Shown: positions 1 through 8,572 of the stretch, piece by piece
Position numbering within the stretch: the stretch's first letter is position 1
Layout of the letters: each line of letters opens with the position of its first letter
Source of the DNA: Chloroflexaceae bacterium
GTDB lineage: Bacteria > Chloroflexota > Chloroflexia > Chloroflexales > Chloroflexaceae
NCBI GenBank assembly: GCA_012031225.1
Contig: JAAUTZ010000006.1
Coordinates: forward strand, 20,534 to 84,533
Length of the DNA stretch: 64,000 nucleotides
Reading direction: 5' to 3'
Notes under the pieces: generated by a model
Database searches by the model: none
What the model was told of the DNA's origin: nothing
The model's input: only the letters and a program-made list of their open reading frames with translations
Position numbers and translations under genes: made by a program

Positions 1-473
1 TGCACCACCAGCGCGGCCTGCTCGCGGCGATACACCGTCACTTGTTGGCGTTGCCAATCCACCAGCCAATACTCCTGCACCCCCCGCCGCGAGTAGAGCT
101 TGCGCTTCACTTCCGCATCCCGCTCGGCATTCGCCAGACCGGGCGACAAAACCTCGATCACTAGCTCCGGCGCAACGGTCAGGTGACCGGCCGCATCCAG
201 CCCGGTGGCAAGGCGGGCGTGGCTGATCCAGACCACATCGGGAACCACATTGTCATCATCATCGAAGACCACGCCGGGCGTACCCAATGTTAATCCCAAA
301 TCAGTTGCCTCACTCCACTCATCTAGCACACGACCGAGTCGGGTGCAGGCAAACTGATGGTGGTAGCTCGGTTGGCGCGACATATACAGTTCTCCGTCAA
401 TGATCTCGTAGCGGTTGCCGTTATCGGGTAGGGCGGCGAGGTCAGCCGTTGTCCAGCGTAGGGTATCGCTCAT
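1..473 (-). CDS. Uma2 family endonuclease (DUF820), 3' end cut by window edge
   Basis: The reading frame starts at ATG 473-471 and stays open to base 1, giving 157 visible codons; the C-terminus lies outside the window. The N-terminus has the family opening (TTADLAALPDNGNRYEIIDG), then ELYMSRQPSYHHQ, the acidic stretch DDDDNVVPDVVWIS and VAPELVIEVLSPG, and finally KRKLYSRRGVQEYWLVDW. These correspond to the PD-(D/E)XK-like core of Uma2/DUF820 proteins, with the Asp of VPD, the Glu of LVIEVLSP and the Lys-containing helix. Such proteins are abundant as paralogues in Chloroflexota and cyanobacteria. Their biological role is unclear; nuclease activity is predicted from the fold. The gene is upstream of nothing obviously related, and trpS follows on the same strand after a short gap. 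Confidence 0.85.
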   Translation of the reverse strand, partial: MSDTLRWTTADLAALPDNGNRYEIIDGELYMSRQPSYHHQFACTRLGRVLDEWSEATDLGLTLGTPGVVFDDDDNVVPDVVWISHARLATGLDAAGHLTVAPELVIEVLSPGLANAERDAEVKRKLYSRRGVQEYWLVDWQRQQVTVYRREQAALVV

Positions 474-516
474 GGGGGCGTGGCTCCTTTCGGGGTAGGC
501 ACGGCAAGATCAGCGG

Positions 517-1542
517 CTAGGTGATGCCCCACGTCAGCCCCATCGCATGGCGTATGCGGTAGAGCGTCTCGGCGGCTTCGGTGCGGGCCCGTTCGCTACC
601 CGCCGCGAGCACATCCTCGACCAGTCGCGGTTGTGTGGCTAGCTCAGCGCGGCGCGTTCGGATTGGCTCAAGGAACCGATTGATTGCGGCGGCGAGTTTG
701 CGCTTCACCTCAACATCGCCGACCTTGCCGTGCTGGTAGCGTTCTTTCAAATCGTTGACTTCCGCCACATCATCGTTGAAGGCATCGTGGTAGATAAATA
801 CGGGATTGCCCTCAACCCGGCCCGGAATATCGGCGCGGATACGGTTGGGGTCGGTATACATCCCGCGCACCTTCTCCTCAACCGTTTTGGGATCATCGGC
901 AAGGAAGATTGCATTGCCCAAGCTCTTACTCGCTTTGGCTTGGCCATCCAGCCCAACCAGCGTCGGCACATCGCCAATCAACGCCTCCGGTTCGGGCAAT
1001 ACGGGGTTGTCCTCATCCGCATACAGGTTATTGAAGCGGCGGGCAATCTCGCGGGTGACTTCGATATGCGACTCCTGATCCTTGCCAACGGGCACAAGGT
1101 TCGCACGTACATGCAGAATATCGGCGGCTTGCAGGACGGGGTAGCTCAGCAAGCCCATCGAAGGCTGCTCAATCTCCAGATCGCGCATGACATCTTTGAG
1201 GTTCGGTACACGCTGAAGGCGCGGCACTGTGACCAGATTGGAGAAGATGACCGTCAGTTCGCTGATCTGGGGCACCAGTGATTGCAGAATGTAGTGGCTG
1301 CGCTGCGGGTCAATCCCGACGCTCAGGTTATCCAACACCACATCGCGGATATTCTGGGTCGTCTCGCCGAGCTTATCCCGTTCAAGGCGGGTGGTGAGCG
1401 TGTGCAGATCAGCCACAAAGAAGAAGCATTCATACTCATCTTGCAGGCGCACGCGGTTCTTGAGCGTGCCGACATAGTGCCCCAAGTGCATCTTCCCAGT
1501 GGGGCGATCTCCAGTCAAAATACGTGGGCGGGCAGTTGTCAT
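517..1542 (-). CDS. trpS: Tryptophan--tRNA ligase
   Basis: Cytoplasmic class I aminoacyl-tRNA synthetase that charges tRNA-Trp using ATP. The 341-residue length fits bacterial TrpRS. The HIGH-type signature is HLGH at residues 19-22, after the family opening [18 protein letters not shown], and the KMSKS loop is KASKS at 203-207. The start chosen is ATG 1542-1540, which has AGGAG eight bases upstream. A longer frame reaching 1578 would add 12 residues that do not look like the family N-terminus and would include that binding site. It is flanked by unrelated minus-strand genes, so it may be monocistronic. No T-box or other leader was seen in the 180 bases upstream. Confidence 0.97.
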   Translation of the reverse strand: MTTARPRILTGDRPTGKMHLGHYVGTLKNRVRLQDEYECFFFVADLHTLTTRLERDKLGETTQNIRDVVLDNLSVGIDPQRSHYILQSLVPQISELTVIFSNLVTVPRLQRVPNLKDVMRDLEIEQPSMGLLSYPVLQAADILHVRANLVPVGKDQESHIEVTREIARRFNNLYADEDNPVLPEPEALIGDVPTLVGLDGQAKASKSLGNAIFLADDPKTVEEKVRGMYTDPNRIRADIPGRVEGNPVFIYHDAFNDDVAEVNDLKERYQHGKVGDVEVKRKLAAAINRFLEPIRTRRAELATQPRLVEDVLAAGSERARTEAAETLYRIRHAMGLTWGIT

Positions 1543-1724
1543 TGCAGCAATTCTCCTCATGTGCGGTGCGCTCGGCACACCATGCAGACCTAGCTAGCCC
1601 TTCCAGTATAGCATATCCCTTTGCGAGCGATGTGATTCGGGCGATGGGAGCAGACACAGCACGCTACCCACGCTCACGCTAGCACGTTTCCAGCGATAGG
1701 GCGGCGCAGGACTGGGACATCCCC

Positions 1725-2423
1725 CTACGCCTGCCCGCGCCCGTAGCGCACTTCGGGCGGGATGCTGCTTGCCCCGACGTGCTGATCCAGCCACGCATTG
1801 AGCGGGGCGGCAGTGTGCCACACCCACGCCACATGCTCACGGGCGGCACGGCTCGCCAATGCTGCACTCGGCGGCATGTGTTTGCCCATAATCAGGTCCT
1901 TCTGGCGCAGCAGCGCAACACGCGCATGATCATGGGGGTAGCCGCGGGGCACCGTCTTTAAGGGAGCCAGCATCAGCAGCGGCTCCAATCCGGCCGCCGT
2001 CAAGCTGGCGAGCAGGTCTGCCAGTGCCGCGCCGCTTGCTTCATCCAGCACAGCCGCCCGAAAACGTTCCAGTTGGTCGCGGGCAAGCTCGTGATAGCCA
2101 GTGCCCGCATATAGCCCGAGTTTCGAGATTTCGGCATACAGCCCAGCCACAGCATCACTCCGTTCCAGTGTGCCATACGTGGTGAGCTTGTAGGGCGATT
2201 TATCGGGGGAGAAACGCACGTCGCGGTTTTGCCGGAACACGCGCACCGTGCCCCCAAATTCGAGGCTCAAGTCGTGCAGCAGCGCAGTGAGCGGATCGCG
2301 GATCTGGGTCTCCCACTGATTGCGGGTGGCCGTGAAGTATTCCTTTGAATTGTCCTGCTCTAGCCCTTCAAACCAACTGACGGCATCATGCCCAAAGCCA
2401 ACAAATTCGGTATTGCCCATCAT
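1725..2423 (-). CDS. DUF2461 domain protein
   Basis: A 232-residue soluble protein of the DUF2461 / TIGR02453 family. The family hallmark RDVRFSPDKSPYK begins at residue 67, and the N-terminal segment with WFEGLEQDNSKEYF is also typical. It has no signal peptide or membrane segment. Members are widespread in bacteria and some fungi, but no biochemical role is established, so I assign none. It sits between trpS and the helicase gene on the same strand, with 89 bases separating it from the helicase stop codon, so it could be co-transcribed with the helicase. Confidence 0.9.
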   Translation of the reverse strand: MMGNTEFVGFGHDAVSWFEGLEQDNSKEYFTATRNQWETQIRDPLTALLHDLSLEFGGTVRVFRQNRDVRFSPDKSPYKLTTYGTLERSDAVAGLYAEISKLGLYAGTGYHELARDQLERFRAAVLDEASGAALADLLASLTAAGLEPLLMLAPLKTVPRGYPHDHARVALLRQKDLIMGKHMPPSAALASRAAREHVAWVWHTAAPLNAWLDQHVGASSIPPEVRYGRGQA

Positions 2424-2512
2424 GCTGTGCCTTTCGTCTCATGTAAATATCTTAGCACAAGTGTAGGATATTTTCATGCATTCGTCAAGCACCCCCGCCC
2501 GCCCGCCGTACT

Positions 2513-5197
2513 TTATTCTATCCACCGCCACACCTGCATCGCACCATAGGCTCCCGCTGGCAGCGTGGCGAAATTCGCATCACCCAAGCCGCGCCCCAGC
2601 AGATGCAGCCACCCTCGCGGTTGCAGGGCTTTGCCACTCAAGATCAGGTAATCGCTAGCGCGGGTGAGAGCCACGTAGAATAGCCGCTCCTGCTCGGCGT
2701 GCTGCATCTGCTGCTCGCGGGCAAGGGCCCGTTGCCAGATCTGCGGCTTTTGCAGCTCACCGGCGGCATCGTGCAGACACACGGCCAAGCCGTAGCTCGC
2801 ATGGGCAAGCCACACACTCCGCAAGGGCGGGTTGGTGCGGCTCAGGTCGGGCAGCACGACCATCGGGAACTCTAGCCCTTTGCTGGCATGCACCGTCATC
2901 AGGCGCACACTGCCTTCGGCTTCAAGCGGAGCCGCACCCTCACGCGGGGCTGCTTCGAGCAACTGGCGCAGATACTCGGTGTAGGCCCGCAGATCAGCCG
3001 TATCGGTGCGGCGGATCGCCTCGATCAGCTTCTCCACATTCACGCAGCGTTGCGCTCCATCGGGCAGGGCACTCAGCACGGCAAGGTAGCCCGTCCGCAT
3101 CAGGGCAGTACGCAATAACTCGACGACAGTTAGCCGCCCACGCAGGGCATACAGTTCACGCAAGGTGGTGCGGGCATGTTCCAGCGTAGCTGGCGCATCC
3201 GGCAGGTCGGCGTGCAGCAGGGCATCCCAGATGCTCTGCGGATGGCTCAGGCGCAGCCGCACGATGGTGTTATCATCCAGTGCAAAAAGCGGCGAACGTA
3301 ACACCCCAACCAGTGCCAACTCATCGGCGGGATTGTTGAGCACGCGCAAGAGATGGAGCAGATCTTGCACCTCTTGGCGATCATAGTAGCCCCGTCCGGC
3401 GGTAGTCAGGAAGGGGATGCCTGCCGCCCGCAACGCCTGTTCATACACGGTGAAGTAGGTTGAGGCTTGCAACAGAATCGCCACATCGCCGTAAGTCGGC
3501 AGCCGCCACGCGCCGCGTTCGTGGATGATTGGGCCCTGCTCGCCTGCCACCAGTGCCGTCAGCCGTTCAGCGAGCAGGGCTGCTTCAGTCGCCCGCAGAT
3601 CGCCGCTTGCGCCGGGCATGTCGAGCAGGTGCAGCTCGACGCAGTGCGGATGGGCGGGGCTAGGGCGATGCGCGATAAGCGGTTCAAACGGGATTTCAAA
3701 ATCAAACAACGGGCGCGGGCGGTCCAGAACCTGCGCCATCACCCCGTTGATCCACGCCAGCAGGGGCGGGTGCGTGCGGAAGGAGGTGTTCAGGCTGACC
3801 GGCTGCCCGCCGATGTGCTGCACCTGCTGCTGCACCTGCTGAAACACACTCACATCTGCACCACGAAAGCGATAGATGGACTGTTTGCCATCGCCAACTA
3901 CGAACAGCATCGGCAGATCGGATTGGCTCTGGCTATTGTGGGGCTGATCGCTGGTGCCGGGCCGGGCTTCATCCAAGCCGGTCAGGGCATAGACAATCGC
4001 CCGTTGGGCATCATTCGTATCTTGGAACTCATCCACTAGCACTGCCCGCAGGCTCCGCCGCCACCGTCGTTGCACATCAGGGTGGGTCAAGGCGGCGCGG
4101 GCCCGCCACTCCAGATCATCGAAATCAAGCGCGTTCTGCTCAATTTTGTGCTGGCGATAGGTGTCTAGCACCCGTAGGTAGACTTGCACCAGCGCAACCG
4201 TGAGCTGCGCGGCGCGTTGTTCTAGCTCGGCATCTAGCTCAGCCATCAAGATTGGTTCCGCTTTGAGCAGTTCGCGTAGAGCTTTCAGGTGGGCTTTGGA
4301 AAGATCGAGGGGGGCTTTACTGGGCCACTGCTTGGCACTCCCCCCGCGCAGATCAATATCGGTGAGCGCAGCCCAATCATCCGGCACAGCCTGCGGGGTA
4401 AGCGTAGCGAGCCACGCCGCCAATGCCTGCACCTGTGCGCCAATCCGATCTGTGGCGGGGGCAGCGGGCGCAAGCACGGCAATCTGCGCGGTGCTGTCCT
4501 GCCATGTTGGGTCAGCCTGTACCGTTTGCCACACTTCCGCCCGCAACGTCGCATGGGCAGCTTGCCACTCCGCCCGCAACGCCTCTGGTGCGGTGGGGAG
4601 GGTGGCGACAACCGCCCGCAACGCATCCCCGCGCAGGAGCATCTCGCGCAGGATCGTGCGGAGATCGCTCAGGCTCAGTTCGGCTTGCAGCGTGGCAAAC
4701 TGAGCCTGTACCTGTGGATCAGCAACAGGCTCGGCGGCGGCTTGGGCCAGCCACGCTTGCAGGGCGGTATCCATACTTGCCTCGCGCAGCAAGCTGGCCT
4801 CAACTTCATCCAGCACCGCAAACTGTGGATCAAGCCCGGTCTCGACGGGCTGGGCCCGCAGCAACGCCGTGCAGAAGCTGTGGATCGTGCTAATCCGGGC
4901 GGCTTCGACGGCATCGCGCAGATACTCCCACAAGGCGCGTTCGGTCGGCGGCGCAGACCGCAAGCGTTGCTCTACCGCCGTGCGGACCCGTTCGCGCATC
5001 TCGCGGGCGGCTTTCTCAGTGAAGGTAATTGCCAAGAGCGGCGGCGGCTCACTGGCTTGGTCGGGGTCGGCATAGGTCACTAGCAAGCGCAGGTAACGTT
5101 CGACAAGGACGCGGGTTTTGCCACTGCCCGCGCCCGCCGTCACCACGATATGCCCATCCAGATCAATTGCCTGCTGCTGTGCGGGCGTGAACTGCAT
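2513..5197 (-). CDS. UvrD/AddA-like superfamily 1 DNA helicase lacking a nuclease domain
   Basis: An 894-residue SF1A helicase. All core motifs are visible: Walker A AGAGSGKT at 21-28, motif Ia ITFTEKAAREMRERV, motif II LVDEFQDTND, motif III VVGDGKQSIYRFRGAD, motif IV LNTSFRT, motif V MTVHASKGLEFPMVV and motif VI FYVALTRASDYLI. The arrangement and the large insertions match the AddA (RecB-like) branch more than UvrD itself. Full AddA proteins are usually about 1,200 residues and end in a RecB-type nuclease domain. This one stops some 40 residues after motif VI. The downstream gap is only 89 bases, so there is no room for a split nuclease domain. Its role is probably DNA unwinding in repair; no AddB-like partner is in the window. 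ATG 5197 has AAAGG about nine bases upstream. Confidence 0.9.
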   Translation of the reverse strand: MQFTPAQQQAIDLDGHIVVTAGAGSGKTRVLVERYLRLLVTYADPDQASEPPPLLAITFTEKAAREMRERVRTAVEQRLRSAPPTERALWEYLRDAVEAARISTIHSFCTALLRAQPVETGLDPQFAVLDEVEASLLREASMDTALQAWLAQAAAEPVADPQVQAQFATLQAELSLSDLRTILREMLLRGDALRAVVATLPTAPEALRAEWQAAHATLRAEVWQTVQADPTWQDSTAQIAVLAPAAPATDRIGAQVQALAAWLATLTPQAVPDDWAALTDIDLRGGSAKQWPSKAPLDLSKAHLKALRELLKAEPILMAELDAELEQRAAQLTVALVQVYLRVLDTYRQHKIEQNALDFDDLEWRARAALTHPDVQRRWRRSLRAVLVDEFQDTNDAQRAIVYALTGLDEARPGTSDQPHNSQSQSDLPMLFVVGDGKQSIYRFRGADVSVFQQVQQQVQHIGGQPVSLNTSFRTHPPLLAWINGVMAQVLDRPRPLFDFEIPFEPLIAHRPSPAHPHCVELHLLDMPGASGDLRATEAALLAERLTALVAGEQGPIIHERGAWRLPTYGDVAILLQASTYFTVYEQALRAAGIPFLTTAGRGYYDRQEVQDLLHLLRVLNNPADELALVGVLRSPLFALDDNTIVRLRLSHPQSIWDALLHADLPDAPATLEHARTTLRELYALRGRLTVVELLRTALMRTGYLAVLSALPDGAQRCVNVEKLIEAIRRTDTADLRAYTEYLRQLLEAAPREGAAPLEAEGSVRLMTVHASKGLEFPMVVLPDLSRTNPPLRSVWLAHASYGLAVCLHDAAGELQKPQIWQRALAREQQMQHAEQERLFYVALTRASDYLILSGKALQPRGWLHLLGRGLGDANFATLPAGAYGAMQVWRWIE

Positions 5198-5253
5198 CGC
5201 GTGTGCCTTTGCTGCTCGGTGTCAGGGTTCGGGTAACAGGTAGCACCGAGCGA

Positions 5254-6009
5254 TTACTCGACGGTGCGGATGTACTGCATCAGCCCGTCCGTGCCTAGCT
5301 GCGCCTCAAGCTGCAACACTATCTCCAGCATCGGGCGATAGGGGTGATTGCCTTGCAGCATGCGGGCGACGGCGCGGTGTGCGCCGAGCTGCACCAAATG
5401 GCGATACGCAACCCACTCGGCAAAGCCCTCGCGCAGCACCAGATCGGTGAGCAAGGGGCAATGCTCACCCTGCCATGCGTGCGCGTATTCGTGGGCAACA
5501 GTCGTGCGGAAGATCAGGCGCGGCAAGCCATGCAGTAGGAAGATCGCCCGCACCCGCCCCTGCCGCAGATACAGTCCAAGCGTGCGCTCATAGCGGGTGG
5601 GCGTGGGTGCGGTGCCGGATTCGTCTATCTCGTGCTGACGTAGCTCGCGCATAGTGGGCGCATCTACCAAGCGGAAATCCACCCCCACCCGCAACACCAA
5701 GCCCTGCCGTTCGCGCAACGTCTGGACGGTTTCCAGAAACAGCTGGCGTGCTAGTGTCAGATCATAGATTGCCACCTGATGGCACTGGTTGCACTGCTGG
5801 CGGCCATCGTGCAGCTGCCACGCCTGATTGGTAAGCGGTGCGCCGCACGTATCGCAGCGCGGGCGAGTGTGGATGCAGGTGGGGCAGTAGCGTTCGGGGC
5901 GATCAATCAAGACATAGTATGTGCCGCTAAGTACCTGCCCACACGCGGCACAGGTGGTTGGCGCAGGCGTGGGGAAGTGGTACAGTGCAGCGGGCATAGG
6001 GGTATCCAT
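5254..6009 (-). CDS. DA1-like zinc metallopeptidase with LIM-like zinc knuckles
   Basis: From ATG 6009 the product is 251 residues. The N-terminus has four CxxC pairs (20-23, 42-45, 52-55, 73-76), laid out like a LIM or treble-clef zinc-binding module. The C-terminal half has a zincin motif HEYAH at 173-177, followed by Trp, and downstream Glu residues at 194 and 198 in EGFAEW that could supply the third zinc ligand. This order (LIM-like module, then AHExxHAW and a downstream E-G) matches the plant DA1 peptidase family (PF12315-like). There is no signal peptide, so it should be cytoplasmic. A GTG start at 6048 is possible but lies inside a perfect 9-bp inverted repeat. The substrate is unknown. 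Confidence 0.75.
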   Translation of the reverse strand: MDTPMPAALYHFPTPAPTTCAACGQVLSGTYYVLIDRPERYCPTCIHTRPRCDTCGAPLTNQAWQLHDGRQQCNQCHQVAIYDLTLARQLFLETVQTLRERQGLVLRVGVDFRLVDAPTMRELRQHEIDESGTAPTPTRYERTLGLYLRQGRVRAIFLLHGLPRLIFRTTVAHEYAHAWQGEHCPLLTDLVLREGFAEWVAYRHLVQLGAHRAVARMLQGNHPYRPMLEIVLQLEAQLGTDGLMQYIRTVE

Positions 6010-6021
6010 AGGGTGCAGGGA

Positions 6022-6052
6022 GGGCGTGCCCGTATCACACAGAGGCACGCCC
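6022..6052 (-). terminator. Inverted repeat downstream of the patatin gene
   Basis: Perfect 9-bp arms (6022-6030 and 6044-6052, GGGCGTGCC and its complement) with a 13-base loop lie 11 bases beyond the patatin stop codon. There is no T tract, so it may act as a processing or partial termination hairpin. It overlaps the extended GTG start of the next gene, which argues for the internal ATG. Confidence 0.45.
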
Positions 6053-6063
6053 GCTCCAGTAGG

Positions 6064-7161
6064 CTACAACTTAAACCGCTCCATGTTTTCAGGGGTCAGG
6101 TACGCAATATCGAAGCTCGACTCAACACCGAGTTGGTGGTTGTGGGCTTTGAGCCATGCTTCAGCCGCTGCACGCCCCAGATCGCGCAGATAGGTCAGGA
6201 AGCTCCACTCGGCAATCAGCTTGCTCGATGTATCGAGCTTCTTCATCTCTTCAGCAACCTCGATCATATGCAGGCGCAGACGATCCCGCACATTCATAAT
6301 CCCCATATCCTCTTGATCGAGCAGCACTCTGGCGGTAGATATAAACCGTAGCTCCTTGATCAGGCTGGAGTTGAACGTAATCTCATTCAGGCGATCCAGA
6401 ATATCGCGGGCGGTGCGCGGAATATCTTCGCGGTAGAAGGGGTTGATCTGCACAATCATCAGGTCATTCACATCAGTTTCGATGACCAAGGGGTAGAGGA
6501 CTGGATTGCCCATGTAGCCCCCGTCCCAGAAGGCTTCGCCCTCGATCTCAACAGCTTGGAACAAGAATGGGAGACACGCCGAAGCCAAGATCATCTCCAC
6601 CGTCATCTCTGGGTTGCGAAAGACGCGCACTTGCCCGGTATGCACGTTTGTTGCAGCAATGAACAGCTTCGGGCTTTCACTGTTCTGCACCACCTCGAAA
6701 TCTATCGAATCGAGCAATACGGAGCGCAGGGGGTTGATGTCAAACGGATTCAGGGTGTAGGGTGAGAACGTGCGTCCGAGTTGATCGAAGAAGTGATAGG
6801 TCGGCGACCATTCGAGCGACCATCGCCCCATCATCATATCGAGCGGGGTGCGCTGAAAGGGGCTAAACATTGCCGCGTTGCTGTTCGCCCGCCAGAAATC
6901 GTGCAGAACCGCTTGGGCATTTTTACGTCCTTTTTGCAAGCCATACGCCAAGAGCACCGCATTCATTGCGCCCGCACTTGTTCCGCTGACACCGGCAATC
7001 TCGATGCTTTCTTCTTCGAGCAGGCGATCCAATACGCCCCACGTAAATGCGCCGTGCGATCCCCCGCCCTGCAACGCAAGTTCAACTTGGCGGACTTTGG
7101 GTGGTTCCGTAGGTGCGGCTACATCCGGCGTAGTATCTCCAATTGGTGCTTCGTCTGTCAT
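6064..7161 (-). CDS. Patatin-like phospholipase
   Basis: A 365-residue serine lipase/acyl hydrolase of the patatin (RssA/YchK-type) family. The oxyanion loop is GGGSHG at 32-37, the nucleophile elbow is GTSAG at 60-64 with Ser62, and the catalytic Asp lies in DGGYMGN at about residue 213, giving the Ser-Asp dyad. There is no signal peptide or membrane span, so it should act on membrane phospholipids or neutral lipids from the cytoplasmic side. ATG 7161 follows the strong site AGGGAGGG. An extended -10 (TGG then TATAAT, minus strand, 7269-7264) lies about 100 bases upstream and is a candidate promoter. The neighbouring upstream genes encode membrane-associated SPFH proteins. Confidence 0.92.
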   Translation of the reverse strand: MTDEAPIGDTTPDVAAPTEPPKVRQVELALQGGGSHGAFTWGVLDRLLEEESIEIAGVSGTSAGAMNAVLLAYGLQKGRKNAQAVLHDFWRANSNAAMFSPFQRTPLDMMMGRWSLEWSPTYHFFDQLGRTFSPYTLNPFDINPLRSVLLDSIDFEVVQNSESPKLFIAATNVHTGQVRVFRNPEMTVEMILASACLPFLFQAVEIEGEAFWDGGYMGNPVLYPLVIETDVNDLMIVQINPFYREDIPRTARDILDRLNEITFNSSLIKELRFISTARVLLDQEDMGIMNVRDRLRLHMIEVAEEMKKLDTSSKLIAEWSFLTYLRDLGRAAAEAWLKAHNHQLGVESSFDIAYLTPENMERFKL

Positions 7162-7263
7162 TGCTACAAGCCCTCCCTAAGTGTTCGGAGCTAATCCCCA
7201 CCGCCCAACAGAGGCACTGGGTACCTATTAAGCAATCTGTCCAATCCCTACTTGACACCTACG

Positions 7264-7272
7264 ATTATACCA
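7264..7272 (-). promoter_or_regulatory. Candidate extended -10 for the patatin gene
   Basis: On the minus strand TGG is followed directly by TATAAT (7269-7264). No good -35 hexamer lies 17 bases upstream, but an extended -10 can function without one. It lies in the gap between the SPFH stop codon and the patatin start. Confidence 0.4.
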
Positions 7273-7297
7273 CGTTGCGCTACACCCATTTCCGGTG

Positions 7298-8572
7298 CTA
7301 CTTCTTGCCGCTATCGGCAATCAGGCGGGCTTGCTCCTGCTGCGCGATCTGCGGCAGCACCTGCGCCAGCAACAACGTTGAGAGCGCAGAGGTGTTACTA
7401 TCATTGGCATCCGTCCGCACGAGCAAGGGGCGGGGGGCATGCGCCGCCAGCATCGCCGCGACTTCCAGCTCACGCAGGGCCAGCTCATAGCGCAACACGG
7501 CGCGGTTATCTTGATAGGCTTTGCCAAGATGCTGCAACGCCCGCGCCTCGTTTTCGGCGGCTTTCAGCTCAGCTCGCCCGCGGGTCTCAATCTCCCAACG
7601 CACCCGCTGCGCGTCGGTTTCGTTCTCTTGCAACATTTGGGCCACATCCTCGCGGGCTTTGTTGATCGCGGTGCGGACATCAACCAGCTTGGCATCCCGC
7701 TCTTTGCGGGACCGTTCGGTCTCCATCAGCAGCGTATCGGTGCGCTGCTTGCGAACCAACTCCCACTCACGCTCATACGCTGCCAGCTCTTTCGAGATGC
7801 GCTCGCGGGTAGCAAGATGCTCTTGGTACTGCTCAGGCAGTTGCACATCGGGGATGTTTGCCCCCGTGATCCGCACCCCGTAGCGTTGCAGCAGGCGGTT
7901 GAGCATCTCCTGCATATCGCCCACATCGCTGCCGCGCAGATCGTAGGCGCGTTCCGTGTAAACAAGGCGGCTGCGCTGGCGGATAGCATCCTGCACGGCA
8001 CTGCTCAGTACCAGATCAAAGTTGCTTGCGCCGATATTCCGCACAAACGCCACTGGATCAACGATGCGAAACTTGAGGAAGAACTCGATAGATTTGAGCG
8101 GCACATTCTCGCGGGTGGGCGAGGCGAACACCGGCGCAGTGTAGGGAATCTCCGTCGAGGTATCTACAATGTACTCCACCTTATCCCACGGCATCAGCAG
8201 GAAGTGCCGCCCCGGATCGAGCGTCCCCGTAATCTTGCCGAAGGTGGAGCGAATGCCCGTTGTGCCCTGCTCAATCTCAATGATCGAGCCAAGCACCCAG
8301 CGGGTTACGGCAAACCCGATCAAGGGCACGGCAAGGCAGAAGGTGAGGACGGCGACGGGGCCTACCCCAGAGATCACGCCCACGCCAATCAGATAGAGTG
8401 CAAACGCAACAGCCACCCACCAGCCGAAGCCGCGCCGATCCTTGGGGATGACCACGGGCACAAGTGCGCCGCCATCGCCAGAGCGCAACATCTGGCGAAT
8501 GTTGTTCCACGCCGTAACAATCTCTTTAATCTTCGAGAAGTCGTGCGGTGTCTGATTCGCTGCGGTTGTCAT
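7298..8572 (-). CDS. SPFH/Band 7 domain membrane protein (second of a pair)
   Basis: A 424-residue protein with two closely spaced hydrophobic segments near residues 50-100 (FALYLIGVGVISGVGPVAV and following). An SPFH/Band-7 domain of about 170 residues follows (ILGSIIEIEQGTTGIRSTFG onwards), then a long charged, coiled-coil-like region (residues about 255-380). This is the stomatin/flotillin layout: a membrane-anchored oligomeric scaffold, function unspecified. Its ATG (8572) lies 47 bases inside the upstream SPFH gene, so the two are translationally coupled and probably form hetero-oligomers. The C-terminus ends with a short Ala/Gln-rich tail. Confidence 0.85.
   Translation of the reverse strand: MTTAANQTPHDFSKIKEIVTAWNNIRQMLRSGDGGALVPVVIPKDRRGFGWWVAVAFALYLIGVGVISGVGPVAVLTFCLAVPLIGFAVTRWVLGSIIEIEQGTTGIRSTFGKITGTLDPGRHFLLMPWDKVEYIVDTSTEIPYTAPVFASPTRENVPLKSIEFFLKFRIVDPVAFVRNIGASNFDLVLSSAVQDAIRQRSRLVYTERAYDLRGSDVGDMQEMLNRLLQRYGVRITGANIPDVQLPEQYQEHLATRERISKELAAYEREWELVRKQRTDTLLMETERSRKERDAKLVDVRTAINKAREDVAQMLQENETDAQRVRWEIETRGRAELKAAENEARALQHLGKAYQDNRAVLRYELALRELEVAAMLAAHAPRPLLVRTDANDSNTSALSTLLLAQVLPQIAQQEQARLIADSGKK

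Noticed and set aside
5997-6048. GTG 6048 as the start of the DA1-like protein.
   Set aside because: It lies inside a perfect inverted repeat that probably ends the patatin transcript; the 13 added residues show no conservation-like pattern. It is not impossible, since GGAG lies five bases before it.
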